A stretch of DNA of 64,000 nucleotides from Synoicihabitans lomoniglobus (lineage in GTDB: Bacteria > Verrucomicrobiota > Verrucomicrobiia > Opitutales > Opitutaceae). The notes below the pieces were generated by a model that saw only the letters and a program-made list of their open reading frames with translations, ran no database searches and had not been told where the DNA came from. The position numbers and the translations under genes were made by a program. This document shows, piece by piece, positions 34,375 through 43,900 of this stretch. Position 1 is the first letter of the stretch; the number at the start of each line of letters is the position of its first letter. The stretch lies in the NCBI RefSeq assembly GCF_029023725.1, contig NZ_CP119075.1:5862370-5926369 (forward strand), in the 5' to 3' direction.

Positions 34375-36125
34375 GGTTTTTTGGTGCGTTCCGGTCGCAG
34401 GCGATCGACCAACAAGGCGGCGGCGATAAACAGGCCGCCCAGGATCAACGCGGCGATCGCCCGGCTTTCAGTCGAGGCTCGGTCGAGGTCGATGAAGAAA
34501 AGTTTGGCCACCGCGAGGCCCAGCCAGACGTAGCCCGCGATGCGCAGCGGACGGGCGCGGCTCGCATCGCTCGTGCGCACCCCGGCATACCATTGGCCCA
34601 AGCCGGCCAGCGCGTAGGTGAGTGTGCCCAACAAGGCTGCCATCGGCATGTCCGGCCAGAGGTGGGCCGATTGGCGACCGACCCATTCCATCGCCAGACC
34701 GTGCACGAAGATCACTTGAGCGATGAACCATCCCACTCGGCGGGCGCTGGGGTCCTGGCTCGCGCCGCCCAGTTGCCACCACGCGGCCGCCACGATCACC
34801 CCGCCCAACCATGTGGTGTTGAGAAACGGCCAGGCCGTTTCCGGGAGAGCGCGGGTGACATCTCCCATCCAGATCGGGGTGGCGAGGAGCAGGTAAAGCA
34901 CTGCCGCCGAGGTCAGAGGTTGGCGCTCACTGGCGGGACCGTGACGGGCGGCCAACGCGGCCGCCAGAGCGACCGCGCCCCACAGGAGCGACGATCCCGC
35001 GTCGTCGAGCACCATCAACACCGCGGCAATGGAAAACCCCGCGGCGCAGACGGCGAGCCCCGTGTCGGCCGAATGGTCGGAGAGACGTTGGCGGGCCCAT
35101 GGGATCAACCCGACGAGCAGGGCCGCCAGGAGGGCGAGGGGCACGGCATGCCCGAGAGAACTCCATCCGAGTCCGGTGCCGATGACGTGCAGACCGAGCG
35201 CGAAGATCACACTGAGCGAAGCCGTCAAGGTCACCACGTGCGCCGGGCGTTCGGGATGCCGGGGCAACCAGGTGATCACGAGAGAAACGACGTAGCTCAC
35301 GATCAGCAGGCCCAGCCCGAGCCCGCTTTGGGGACGGTTGAGGTGTTCAACATGCGCGGTGGCCACCCCGGCCAGCACGCCGAGTCCCACCCATCGGGCC
35401 ACCCGCCATTGCGCGCCGGTTCCGGTCAGATAATAGGCGGCGGCTTGCGCGGCCAAAACCGCGACGAAATACGCCAGCACCATCGTCTCGTGCAGGCGGG
35501 GTTCGAGAAACACGAGCGGCGCCACGACAGCCAACGCGTTGGCGGCGACCATGGCCCCGCTCAGCCGGTAGCGCGCGGCGGTCGCGCCGGCTGCGACCGT
35601 GGCCAAAACCGCTCCACCAAACCCGATTGAACGGTCAAACACGTGCGCCATCAGACCACCGTAGTAACAGGCGAAGGTCGCCGTGCCCAAGCCCACCGTG
35701 AGCAAGGCCAGACCGAGCCGCCGCCGCTCGTGCGCGATCAGTCGGACGGCCCCGCCCGCGAGCAGGCTGCCCACCATGATGCCCAAGGCCACGCGCACGG
35801 GCGGAGAAATCCAACCCCGCTGGATCGAGACGGTCAGCGCATAGATCGCGCCCAGTAGAAAGATGAATCCGCCGATCGCGGCCACCACGACGGTCGAGTC
35901 GAGTTCGCGTGAACGCTGGGCGGGAGCGGGGACGCGAGGCGGGCGGTCTTCCACCGGTTGCGCCAGGCTGGGCAACGGCAATGGCGGAGGAGGGGGTGGA
36001 GTCGGTCGCGGGGGAAGACTGCCGCGGCGCGGATCAGCGGTGGCCTCGGTCAATGCGCGCACCTGTTGTTCCAATTGCTCGACGCGCCGACGCAGCTCGG
36101 CCAGCTCCTCGGGATGATTCGACAT
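34371..36125 (-). CDS. DUF2339 family integral membrane protein
   Basis: A 584-residue protein. The N terminus is a leucine-heptad coiled coil (EELAELRRRVEQLEQQVRALTE), then a Pro-rich linker, then more than fifteen hydrophobic segments to the end. This layout, and the opening helix IGGFIFLLGAIYALTVSIQRGWISPPVRVALG, are those of DUF2339 proteins, whose function is not established. The terminal helix pair with FFIDLDRASTESRAIAALILGGL is also typical. The start at 36125 avoids an upstream extension that crosses a large palindrome. Confidence 0.85.
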   Translation of the reverse strand: MSNHPEELAELRRRVEQLEQQVRALTEATADPRRGSLPPRPTPPPPPPLPLPSLAQPVEDRPPRVPAPAQRSRELDSTVVVAAIGGFIFLLGAIYALTVSIQRGWISPPVRVALGIMVGSLLAGGAVRLIAHERRRLGLALLTVGLGTATFACYYGGLMAHVFDRSIGFGGAVLATVAAGATAARYRLSGAMVAANALAVVAPLVFLEPRLHETMVLAYFVAVLAAQAAAYYLTGTGAQWRVARWVGLGVLAGVATAHVEHLNRPQSGLGLGLLIVSYVVSLVITWLPRHPERPAHVVTLTASLSVIFALGLHVIGTGLGWSSLGHAVPLALLAALLVGLIPWARQRLSDHSADTGLAVCAAGFSIAAVLMVLDDAGSSLLWGAVALAAALAARHGPASERQPLTSAAVLYLLLATPIWMGDVTRALPETAWPFLNTTWLGGVIVAAAWWQLGGASQDPSARRVGWFIAQVIFVHGLAMEWVGRQSAHLWPDMPMAALLGTLTYALAGLGQWYAGVRTSDASRARPLRIAGYVWLGLAVAKLFFIDLDRASTESRAIAALILGGLFIAAALLVDRLRPERTKKP

Positions 36126-36210
36126 GGCGGAAAACTGCACGACATGACCCTCGATGGCGACGGCTAACTCATCGCCGCCCGCCCCGAATCGAGCCCTCCG
36201 CGCCGGACCA

Positions 36211-36257
36211 CGCCCCAACCCGTTTGTCACCTAATAGGTGACAAACGGGTTGGGGCG
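36211..36257. repeat. perfect 22-bp inverted repeat in a divergent intergenic region
   Basis: The arms at 36211-36232 and 36236-36257 are exact reverse complements with a 3-nt spacer (AAT). Neither side has a T tract and both flanking genes point away, so it does not look like a terminator. Confidence 0.9.
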
Positions 36258-36399
36258 TGGCGGGAGCTGATTGAGGGAGAGGGAGGGCGGGGATCCGAGG
36301 ATGCGGGGCTCGTTTACTACGCGATGACCGCTGCGACGGGATTACATTTTCCAGGATCGACACCGGCCGGGCGACCCGATTTGGCTGCTGGTCTTTGCC

Positions 36400-38460
36400 A
36401 TGAATCTGTCCTTTCCCGGATGGTGGTCCCAAGTCGTGCGGGTGTGGTCGAGCCGCCGTCCCGCGTTTCGTTTGGGCGTGGGGATGGCGATCGTGACTTT
36501 GGCTCTGACCGCGTTGCTCGTCGGGCGCAGTCCGGATTATTTTTACGCCCAAGCTTTGGCTGAGTCCGGGGACACGGCGGCCAATGCGTTGCAGATCGAA
36601 CACGCCAAATCGGGTCGGGAGATCTACGGCAACTATTCGCGTTGGGGGTTTCATCATCCCGGCCCGATGTGGTGGTATGGGTATGCGGCGGGAGAGCTCG
36701 TGCTGCGGGATGGTCTCGGTTGGGTCGCGAGTCCGGGCAATGCGCACAACTTGGTCGGACTGGTGTTTCAGTTGATGGGTTGGACCGGAACGATGGTCGG
36801 GGTGGTGAGGCTGACAGGACGCCGAGAAGCGTTGGCGCCGGCGATGGTGATCGCGGTGATCCATGCGACCTTGATCAACCACGACGCGCGTGCCGCTGTG
36901 GGGCTGAGTTTGTGGCCACCGCATGTGTTGTTGGGGCCGTTTATGATGATGGTGGTGTTGGCGGCCGGGACCGGGATGGGATCACGCTGGGCGTTGCCGT
37001 TGATGGTCGCGGTCGGGTGTTTGCTCGTGCACGGACATATCGCCCAGCCGCTGTTTGTGGGGCCGCTGGCTCTACTGGCGATGGCGGGGTGGTGCGGGGT
37101 CAGGCAACGCCGGGGGGAGCATGACGGGAAGGGCCCGGTGCTGGTCGCCGTGGGCGTGGTGCTGGTCAGCGTGGTGCCGTTTGCCGTCGATTGGTTCGGG
37201 GAGTATCCGCGCAACGTCGATTTGATCGGGCGTTATCTCGAACATGAGAAGTTGCCCAAATCCTGGGCACAGGCGGCGGTCTATACCTTTTCGTTTTTCG
37301 CCTACACCCACCGGCAGGAATACTGGTTTGGCGAACAAGGCATGATCCATGCGGAGCTGTGGCGGGAGGCGGGGCTGGCGATAGGCATCGGCGTCGTGAG
37401 TGTGCTCGTGTTGGCGGTCTTGTGGGGGCGGCGCATCTGGCGCGGATGGCGTGGCGCGACGCCCGGGGACGCGGCGGAGGTCGGGTGGCGATGGCTGGGC
37501 GGACTCATCTTGTTGGGCTGGGGGTTGGCGGTGCATTGGGCGCGAACCCAAGCGGGCACGCCGTTTCAGTTTAACTCGTTTTTCGTCTACGGCCTCGTGC
37601 TGCTGACCTATCTGGCCCTACTCACCGGGCTGCTGCCCGCCGGGCGGAGACGGCGCGGACCGGTTCCCGCGATCGTCGCGAGTTTGGTCGTGGTGGGGGT
37701 GTTGGGTCTGCGACCGGAGTGGCGTTTGCAGACGTCGGGTGCGGAAGTTGATTTCAATGCGAATGTGGCGCGCGTAGTCGATCCGGGGATACGCCATCAA
37801 CTGCGATTCGAGCATGCCGAATGGCCCAAGGCGGTGCAGGTGGCCCTGGCGCTGGTGCGGATGGGCGGCACGGTGGAGGTCGCCGAGCGGTGGGAAGTCA
37901 TGTTCGGACGCCGCTTCGGCCTCGATGTGCGCTATGCGGGCCCGCGCGATTGGTTGCGTCTGAGTGCGACGCCGATACCGGAAGCGCAGGCGTTGCCGAA
38001 TGGATTGTGGGTGGCCCGGGAATCGCCGCCACATCTCGCCCTCGAGTCCTTCGATCTGCACTTCGGCGAGGGGGGCAACGCGCGGCCTTTCCTGTGGACC
38101 GGTTTTAGTCACGATGAACCTGACCGGGTGTGGTCGGACGGCACCGTCGCGGGCATGTTGTTTACCTCGGAGCCGTTGGCCCACGATGCGGTGTTGGAGT
38201 GGATGGCGGATCCGTTCGTGTATGCGACCCGTCCCAAGCAGCGCGTTTCCGTATGGTTGGACGGCGTGTGTCTGGCCGAACTTGTCGTGGCGCAACGCGG
38301 AGAGATTCGCATTCCGGTTGCGGCCGAACTTTGGAATCAACGCCCGGCGCATGTGCTCGGGTTTCACTTCCCCGATGCCCGCTCTCCGCGCGACACGTTC
38401 GCGAGTGATGATCGACGCAAGTTGGGTTTCAGTTTTTCGCGGCTGCGGTTGGCATACTGA
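36400..38460 (+). CDS. large polytopic membrane protein, possible GT-C-like
   Basis: A 686-residue protein with about ten membrane helices in residues 1-430 and a soluble, beta-rich C-terminal domain (about 440-686). Between helix 1 and helix 2 is a periplasmic loop with YGNYSRWGFHHPGPMWWY, an aromatic- and histidine-rich motif placed where lipid-linked-sugar glycosyltransferases of the GT-C fold keep their catalytic loop, but the usual acidic pair is not clearly present. No definite family was recognised. The C-terminal domain ends with a segment like carbohydrate-binding jelly rolls (AHVLGFHFPDARSPRD). Stands alone between a palindrome and the MetY terminator. Confidence 0.7.
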   Translation: MNLSFPGWWSQVVRVWSSRRPAFRLGVGMAIVTLALTALLVGRSPDYFYAQALAESGDTAANALQIEHAKSGREIYGNYSRWGFHHPGPMWWYGYAAGELVLRDGLGWVASPGNAHNLVGLVFQLMGWTGTMVGVVRLTGRREALAPAMVIAVIHATLINHDARAAVGLSLWPPHVLLGPFMMMVVLAAGTGMGSRWALPLMVAVGCLLVHGHIAQPLFVGPLALLAMAGWCGVRQRRGEHDGKGPVLVAVGVVLVSVVPFAVDWFGEYPRNVDLIGRYLEHEKLPKSWAQAAVYTFSFFAYTHRQEYWFGEQGMIHAELWREAGLAIGIGVVSVLVLAVLWGRRIWRGWRGATPGDAAEVGWRWLGGLILLGWGLAVHWARTQAGTPFQFNSFFVYGLVLLTYLALLTGLLPAGRRRRGPVPAIVASLVVVGVLGLRPEWRLQTSGAEVDFNANVARVVDPGIRHQLRFEHAEWPKAVQVALALVRMGGTVEVAERWEVMFGRRFGLDVRYAGPRDWLRLSATPIPEAQALPNGLWVARESPPHLALESFDLHFGEGGNARPFLWTGFSHDEPDRVWSDGTVAGMLFTSEPLAHDAVLEWMADPFVYATRPKQRVSVWLDGVCLAELVVAQRGEIRIPVAAELWNQRPAHVLGFHFPDARSPRDTFASDDRRKLGFSFSRLRLAY

Positions 38461-38470
38461 GAGGGACGCC

Positions 38471-38499
38471 CAAAAAAGCCCTCCGGGAGAGGAGGGCTT
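38471..38499 (-). terminator. rho-independent terminator of the metY gene
   Basis: Read on the minus strand: AAGCCCTCC, a 6-nt loop, GGAGGGCTT, followed by a run of T. It lies 29 bases after the metY stop codon. Confidence 0.88.
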
Positions 38500-38527
38500 G
38501 AGGAGGGGAGGGGCGGTGCCGGCGAGT

Positions 38528-39832
38528 TTAACCGGACGCGTTGAGCGCGGCGCGCAGATCGGCTTCGAGATCCGGCCAATCCTCAATACCGAGGGAGAGA
38601 CGCACGTAGTCGGGGGACACGCCCGAGGTGGTTTGTTCGTCGGGATTGAGCTGACTGTGCGTGGTGCTGGCCGGGTGAATGGCGAGGGACTTGGCGTCAC
38701 CGATGTTGGCGAGATGGGAGAAGAGCGTGAGTCCTTCGATGAACTTGCGTCCGCCTTCGTAGCCGCTCTTGAGGCCAAAACCGAGCAAGCCGCCGAAGCC
38801 ACCGGAGAGATACTTTTGCGCGGCCGCGTGGTTGGGGCTGTCGGCCAGACCAGGATAGTTCACCCACGCCACGCGATCATCGTGAGCGAGGAACTCCGCC
38901 GCCATCTGTGCATTGGCGGAAATGCGCGCCATGCGCAGGTGAAGGGTTTCGAGACCCTGCAACATGGTCCACGCATTGAACGGCGAGATGCACGCGCCGA
39001 TATCGCGGAGGAGTTGCAGCCGCATTTTCATGATGAACGCGATGTTGGCGTCGCCGGCCGGCGGAAACGCCTTGAACGCCTCCCAGTGCACGAGGCCGTG
39101 ATACGAATCATCGGGTTCGGTGAAGCCGGGGAATCTGCCGGAGCCCCAATCGAAGTTGCCCGCATCGACGACGATGCCGCCGATGGACGTGCCGTGCCCG
39201 CCGATGTATTTGGTGGCGGAGTGCACCACGATGTTGGCGCCATGTTCGATGGGGCGGTGCAACATCGGGGACAGCGCGGTGTTGTCGATGATGAGCGGAA
39301 TGCCGGCCTCCTGGGCGATCGGCGCGACTTCATCGTAGGGGAACAAGTTGAGCGCCGGGTTGCCGAGGCTTTCGCCATAGATGGCCTTGGTATTCGGTTG
39401 GATCGCAGCCTTAAAGGAGGAGGGATCGTTACCATCGACGAAGGACACCGTGATACCGAGTTTGGGCAGCGTGTAGTGGAAAAGATTATACGTTCCCCCG
39501 TAGAGTTGCGTGACCGAGACGATGTGATCGCCCGCGCTGGCGATGTTGAGGATCGCATCGGTGATGGCGGCCTGACCGGAACTGTGGGCGAGACCACCGG
39601 TGCCGCCCTCGAGGGCGGCCATGCGTTGCTCGAACACATCGGTCGTCGGATTCATGATCCGGGTGTAGATGTTGCCCAGCTCCTTCAGGGCAAAAAGATT
39701 GGCGGCGTGTTCGGTGTCGCGGAACACATAGCTCGTCGTTTGATAGAGCGGAACGGCGCGGGAGCCGGTGGTGGGATCGGGGGCTTGCCCGGCATGAAGC
39801 GCGCGGGTGCCAAGGCCTTGGGGGTTAGACAT
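38528..39832 (-). CDS. metY: O-acetylhomoserine sulfhydrylase (PLP enzyme)
   Basis: A 434-residue cytosolic enzyme that joins O-acetyl-L-homoserine with sulfide (or methanethiol) to make homocysteine or methionine. Cys/Met-metabolism PLP fold: substrate/PLP residues in YTRIMNPTTDVFEQRMAALE, the GGTGGLAHSSGQAAI phosphate region, Asp in IIDNTALSP and the Schiff-base lysine Lys208 in HSATKYIGGHGTSIGG. The length and the GHGTSIGGIVVDAG segment favour MetY over the shorter MetB/MetC proteins. A 485-bp gene-free leader precedes it and a terminator follows. No SAM riboswitch core was recognised in the leader. Confidence 0.93.
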   Translation of the reverse strand: MSNPQGLGTRALHAGQAPDPTTGSRAVPLYQTTSYVFRDTEHAANLFALKELGNIYTRIMNPTTDVFEQRMAALEGGTGGLAHSSGQAAITDAILNIASAGDHIVSVTQLYGGTYNLFHYTLPKLGITVSFVDGNDPSSFKAAIQPNTKAIYGESLGNPALNLFPYDEVAPIAQEAGIPLIIDNTALSPMLHRPIEHGANIVVHSATKYIGGHGTSIGGIVVDAGNFDWGSGRFPGFTEPDDSYHGLVHWEAFKAFPPAGDANIAFIMKMRLQLLRDIGACISPFNAWTMLQGLETLHLRMARISANAQMAAEFLAHDDRVAWVNYPGLADSPNHAAAQKYLSGGFGGLLGFGLKSGYEGGRKFIEGLTLFSHLANIGDAKSLAIHPASTTHSQLNPDEQTTSGVSPDYVRLSLGIEDWPDLEADLRAALNASG

Positions 39833-40317
39833 AGGCAGGGGAGGTTTAAGTAAGAAGGAGGAAGGTTGAAGTCAGAAGTGCGCCCATGGTGGTCGGTCGG
39901 GCTATTTTTCAAGCAAGACGCCGACTCTGACTTCTTCGCGCGGCTCACATGCAGCCGGTCACCGGCCGGCATTTCCGCGCCGAACCAACCCGTGACGCAA
40001 TCGATGCAAGACAGCGGTGATCGTCACGGTTTCAACCCTCGTGGATAACCTGTCGTTCACCCGAATGAGAAACCGCTTTCCTTCCACATCCGTTCACTCG
40101 GGATAAGTTCGATTTTGAATGGGTCGTTCCGCTCAAAATTCTTTATCGATATTTTAAATCGAGCCTCCCTCCGTGGCCTCCACTTGGAACGGAAAAACCG
40201 CCCTAAATTTTTCATAAGCTGCGAATCATGAACGCTTCTCAGTTATGCGAGCCCATTAGACGAGCCATCTCCGTCTCACGTTGGCTGTTTCGGCTAACTC
40301 GGAACTCCGACGGGCTG
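39833..40317. other. 485-bp gene-free region upstream of metY
   Basis: The metY leader/promoter side contains a 9-bp inverted repeat (GAAGTCAGA at 39868-39876 and TCTGACTTC at 39926-39934) and the GC-rich palindrome-like GGTCACCGGCCGG near 39957. Bases 40080-40240 are distinctly AT-rich and likely hold the promoter. No small gene with a plausible product was found, and no known riboswitch motif was recognised. Confidence 0.5.
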
Positions 40318-40917
40318 CTAAGGTCGGGCGGCTGGTGGGGTGGTGGATTGTCGCGCCGAGCGGATCAATGATTTGAACGCGGCGGGGGTCATGCCCGCGA
40401 CGGGAGCGGTCGGTTTCGTGGCGTGAGCCGACCGCAGGGGAGCACTGATGGCCTCGACGTTGGGCAGACCTGAACCGTCTTCGCGTTGCACGCGTTTTTC
40501 ACCGGTGGTCGGGTCCGGGCGCACGGCGTAGCGGCCGAACATCATCGCATACAGGGGGCTGATACTGCGGCCGTTGCGATGGACGAAGAGGATTTCCTCG
40601 TCGCCCACGGCAAACTGAGGTTGGCCGCTGACGGTCAGCGTTTGGCCGTCAATGGTGCCGCCCAGCAGTTCGAGCACAATGCGGTCGGGAGCCGCGCCGG
40701 CCACGATTTCGATAGGGTCGAAATGAACCCGGGTGATGATGCGTGGGGAGCCGTTGCGGTCCTCGCGATGACAGGTGACCTGAGTCACCACGCCGTGCAC
40801 CACATAGTCGGAGTTCTGAACCATGGATTCGAAGTCGGGCGGAACGACCGTGGTCGCTTGGGCGCAGGGCAGCGCGAGTGCGAGCATGGTGATGATCAAC
40901 AAAAGGGATCGGAGCAT
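40318..40917 (-). CDS. secreted hypothetical protein
   Basis: A 199-residue exported protein with a clear signal peptide (MLRSLLLIITMLALALPCAQA). The mature part starts TTVVPPDFESMVQNSDYVVHG, a beta-strand pattern (VVTQVTC, IITRVHFDPIEIV, IVLELLGGTIDG, GDEEILFVHRN) common in small secreted proteins of this phylum that accompany matrixin-type proteases. The C terminus is Ala/Pro/Ser-rich and probably disordered. It begins 22 bp after the stop codon of the matrixin-like gene on the same strand, so the two are likely co-transcribed and functionally linked. Confidence 0.75.
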   Translation of the reverse strand: MLRSLLLIITMLALALPCAQATTVVPPDFESMVQNSDYVVHGVVTQVTCHREDRNGSPRIITRVHFDPIEIVAGAAPDRIVLELLGGTIDGQTLTVSGQPQFAVGDEEILFVHRNGRSISPLYAMMFGRYAVRPDPTTGEKRVQREDGSGLPNVEAISAPLRSAHATKPTAPVAGMTPAAFKSLIRSARQSTTPPAARP

Positions 40918-40939
40918 GACGGGGAAGCGAGGGGCGGCT

Positions 40940-43900
40940 TTAGGGGATGGCGTATATTTCCACCAGCGCGATGCCGGTGCCACCATCGGCTCCGGAGATC
41001 TGCACGGTATAGGAGCCGGGTTCGAGGGGGATGAGCAGGGCGGCGTCGCGGCCGCCGGTTTGCAGGGGGAACGCACCGAGGGTTTCGACGGCTTGGTTGA
41101 GTTCGGAGGAGGACGCCCAGTCGTCGTTTTCGGCCACGACCTCGGTGTCCTTGAGCACTTTGAGAACGGGGTTGGGCAGAGTGGAGGTCGGATCGAGGCC
41201 AAAGTCATTCAAGGTGGGCCCGACTGCGCGGATGAGGAGGGTTTTGGGTTCGTCGCCGGTCATGACGAATCCGGCCACGAGGATACTGTCGCCCGTGCCG
41301 ACCACGGTGCGGGCGGATACGTTGAGCAACTGGGAAGCGTTCGACTCGTCGGCGTCGTAGATCTCGATCAAAGCAATTCCGGGGCTGCCAGAGCGGTCGT
41401 CTACGAGGTGCGCCGTATAGGCCCCGGGGGCGAGGGAGGAAAGCAGGGCCGCGTCATAGGAGTAGTCAGGCAGCGGAAAGGCTCCGAGCGAAGCGAAGTA
41501 AAGCGGGAGGCGAGAGTCGTCGAAGGACCACCGGGAGTTGCTGCCGATGTCGGCTTGAGTGGGATCGTAAATAGTGAGGCGAGGGTCGAGGACCGCGTTG
41601 TCGATGCCGAATTCGCGCAAGGTGGGGCCGATCCCTCGAGCGAGCACGGACAGAGGAGCTTCTCCGCCGATGACGAAGCCCATCACCAAGGTGCTTTCGC
41701 CGGAACCCGCGCGGCTGCGCACGGATAGGTTCTTTATTCGCGTTGCTCGGGCGGGGTCGGTGGCGACCAGGGCGAGGGTGATGTCACGCCCGGCCGCTAT
41801 CGCGTAAGCCGGTGGCAGATTGGCGGGCGGCGATTCGGACTGTAAGCTGCCCCAGGTGGTCACACGGCCGTCGGTGTGGAGTGCGACGGAGTGAAAGTCA
41901 CCGGCGGCGATTGCAACGACGTCGGTGAGTCCTGCGGGGACATCGATAGTGGAATCATTGTGACTGCTCCACGTCAGAACGGTGCCGTCGTCGCGCAAGG
42001 CGAGGGAATGATTCCGTCCGGCTGCGATTGCCACTACGTTATCCGCGGAGGTCGGGGCGGTGCCGTAGCGGGCCTGGGTGGTGTAGTAGGCGGAACTGAC
42101 GACCGTTCCGTCCGCGCGGAGTGCGACGGTATGGGAGTTCCCGGCGGCAATGGAGACGAACTCCCCGGAGGCAAAATTCGGATCGGTCGCCAACGGTGAA
42201 TCGCTGGAGTTCCATTGGGTAATATGCCCATCGGTGCCCAGAGCGACGGCGTGGGCTCGTCCCGCGGAGATTTCCACGATCTGCTTCAAGCCGCGCGGCA
42301 CTCGGCTGAACCCGCTCGTGCCCCGCACACTCCCGTCGGCCAGCAAAGAGAGAATGCCGGATCTGTTGACGGATATGTCGACGACGGGTGAGTCGGTTGG
42401 CGCGAGCGGCCGTGCCGCGAGAATATAGCCCCACACCCGGGTTTCTCCGTTGGGAAGCAGGGCTACGGCAACATCCCCTCCGGTGGCGACAGCGATGACC
42501 TGACTCAGCCCAGGCGGGATTTGGGAGATATAGGTGTCGTTACCCCAAGTCACCACGGCGGTTGCGTCGGCGGCGACGGGGTGGACGAAGAATGGGTCGC
42601 TGTCGCGCGTGCCGGCGGAATCGGTCGCTCGCAGCCAGTAGACGCCCGCGCGATTTGCTTGGTCTGCGGTTCGCGTGAGGGTGAGGTCGGTGGCGCCGGC
42701 GAGGGGACGATGATTGTGATACCATTGGTAGGACGCGGACCCCGTGCTCACGGCGGCGACGGAGAAGTGGATCGGCGCCGCCGGGTCGAGCGTCGTCAGC
42801 GTCGGGCTCAGTAGGGTGAGCAGGGGTGGCGAGGTGAAAGCGATGTCGACGGTGTCGGAATTCACGGAGCCCTGCGCGTTGGTCACCGCGACGTGGTAGG
42901 TGCCGGCATCGGCTTGAGTCGGGTCGTCGAGCCAGAACTCGCGCGACGTAGCGTCGGGCACGGCGATGCCGTTGCGAAACCATTGGTAAGTCAGCGAGAA
43001 ATCGCGGTTGGTTTGAACGCCTAGTCGCAGAGTTTCATGATCGGTAAACGTGCCGCCCGTCGGTTGAACGGTGATTTCCGGCAAAGGAATGGGATCGAGC
43101 GAGAGGGTTGAGGTATCCGAAATCACCGTCCCTTCGGAATTGGTCAAGACGCAGCGAAACTGATCCCCGTTCATCGCGAAACGGGTGCGAACCAACAGGG
43201 TGGCTCGATCGTAGCGGTCGGTCGTCTCGTAAGATTCGCTCAGCGGCAACGGCTGCCATTCGAGGGCGGTGGCGGTGCGGTGCTGCCATTGGATTTCGGA
43301 TACGGGATCGGAGGAAAAGTGGACCTCGAAATAGGCGTTCTCGCCCGTGGAGACGGTGACGTCGGACGAATGTCGAGAAATGATTGGAGCCGTGAACGGG
43401 GGGCGGTGTTCAATCGTAAAGGTAATGGCACCGGTCGAGCCTGCCGGGAGACGTTCGGAATCGCCCCAGCCGTCGACGGCGAAGTGATAGGTTTCTCCCG
43501 CCAAGGCGTTGAACTCAATCCGGCTGGTGCGTAGTCGATTCGGCGTGGGATTATCCTCCACCGTTTCCTCGTCGTCGTTGGTGGCGACAAGGGTCAGCGC
43601 CTCGACGGAGTCACCGGTATAGGCGGTCAACACGGTATCAAAGTTACTCCCTGCGGTGCGGGCTTTGATGCGACGGTCCGCGGTTGAAGTCCACGACCAC
43701 CAAACGGAATGCCCTGTGGCTACACCGTCAGGGGAGGGTTCCCCGGGTTGGTGAGTCGCGGTGATATTGGATCCCGTAAATGTCGTGATGTCGTAGGGGG
43801 TCAGCTCGACCGGTGTGGCGGCCGCGAAGTTGTCATTGGGCGGCACCAATCCCGGGGCGCCGTAGAGCGCTTGGGCACCCCGGACATCATCGGGTTGCAC

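Noticed and set aside
37964..39853. 629-codon plus-strand open frame across metY
   Set aside because: It spans the membrane protein end, a terminator and the whole antisense of metY; the minus-strand MetY has its lysine motif and terminator in place.
39833..40317. SAM-type riboswitch in the metY leader
   Set aside because: I looked for the conserved CUUAUC...GGAGGGAC...GGCAACC core and for SAM-II/SAH patterns on the minus strand and found only isolated fragments.
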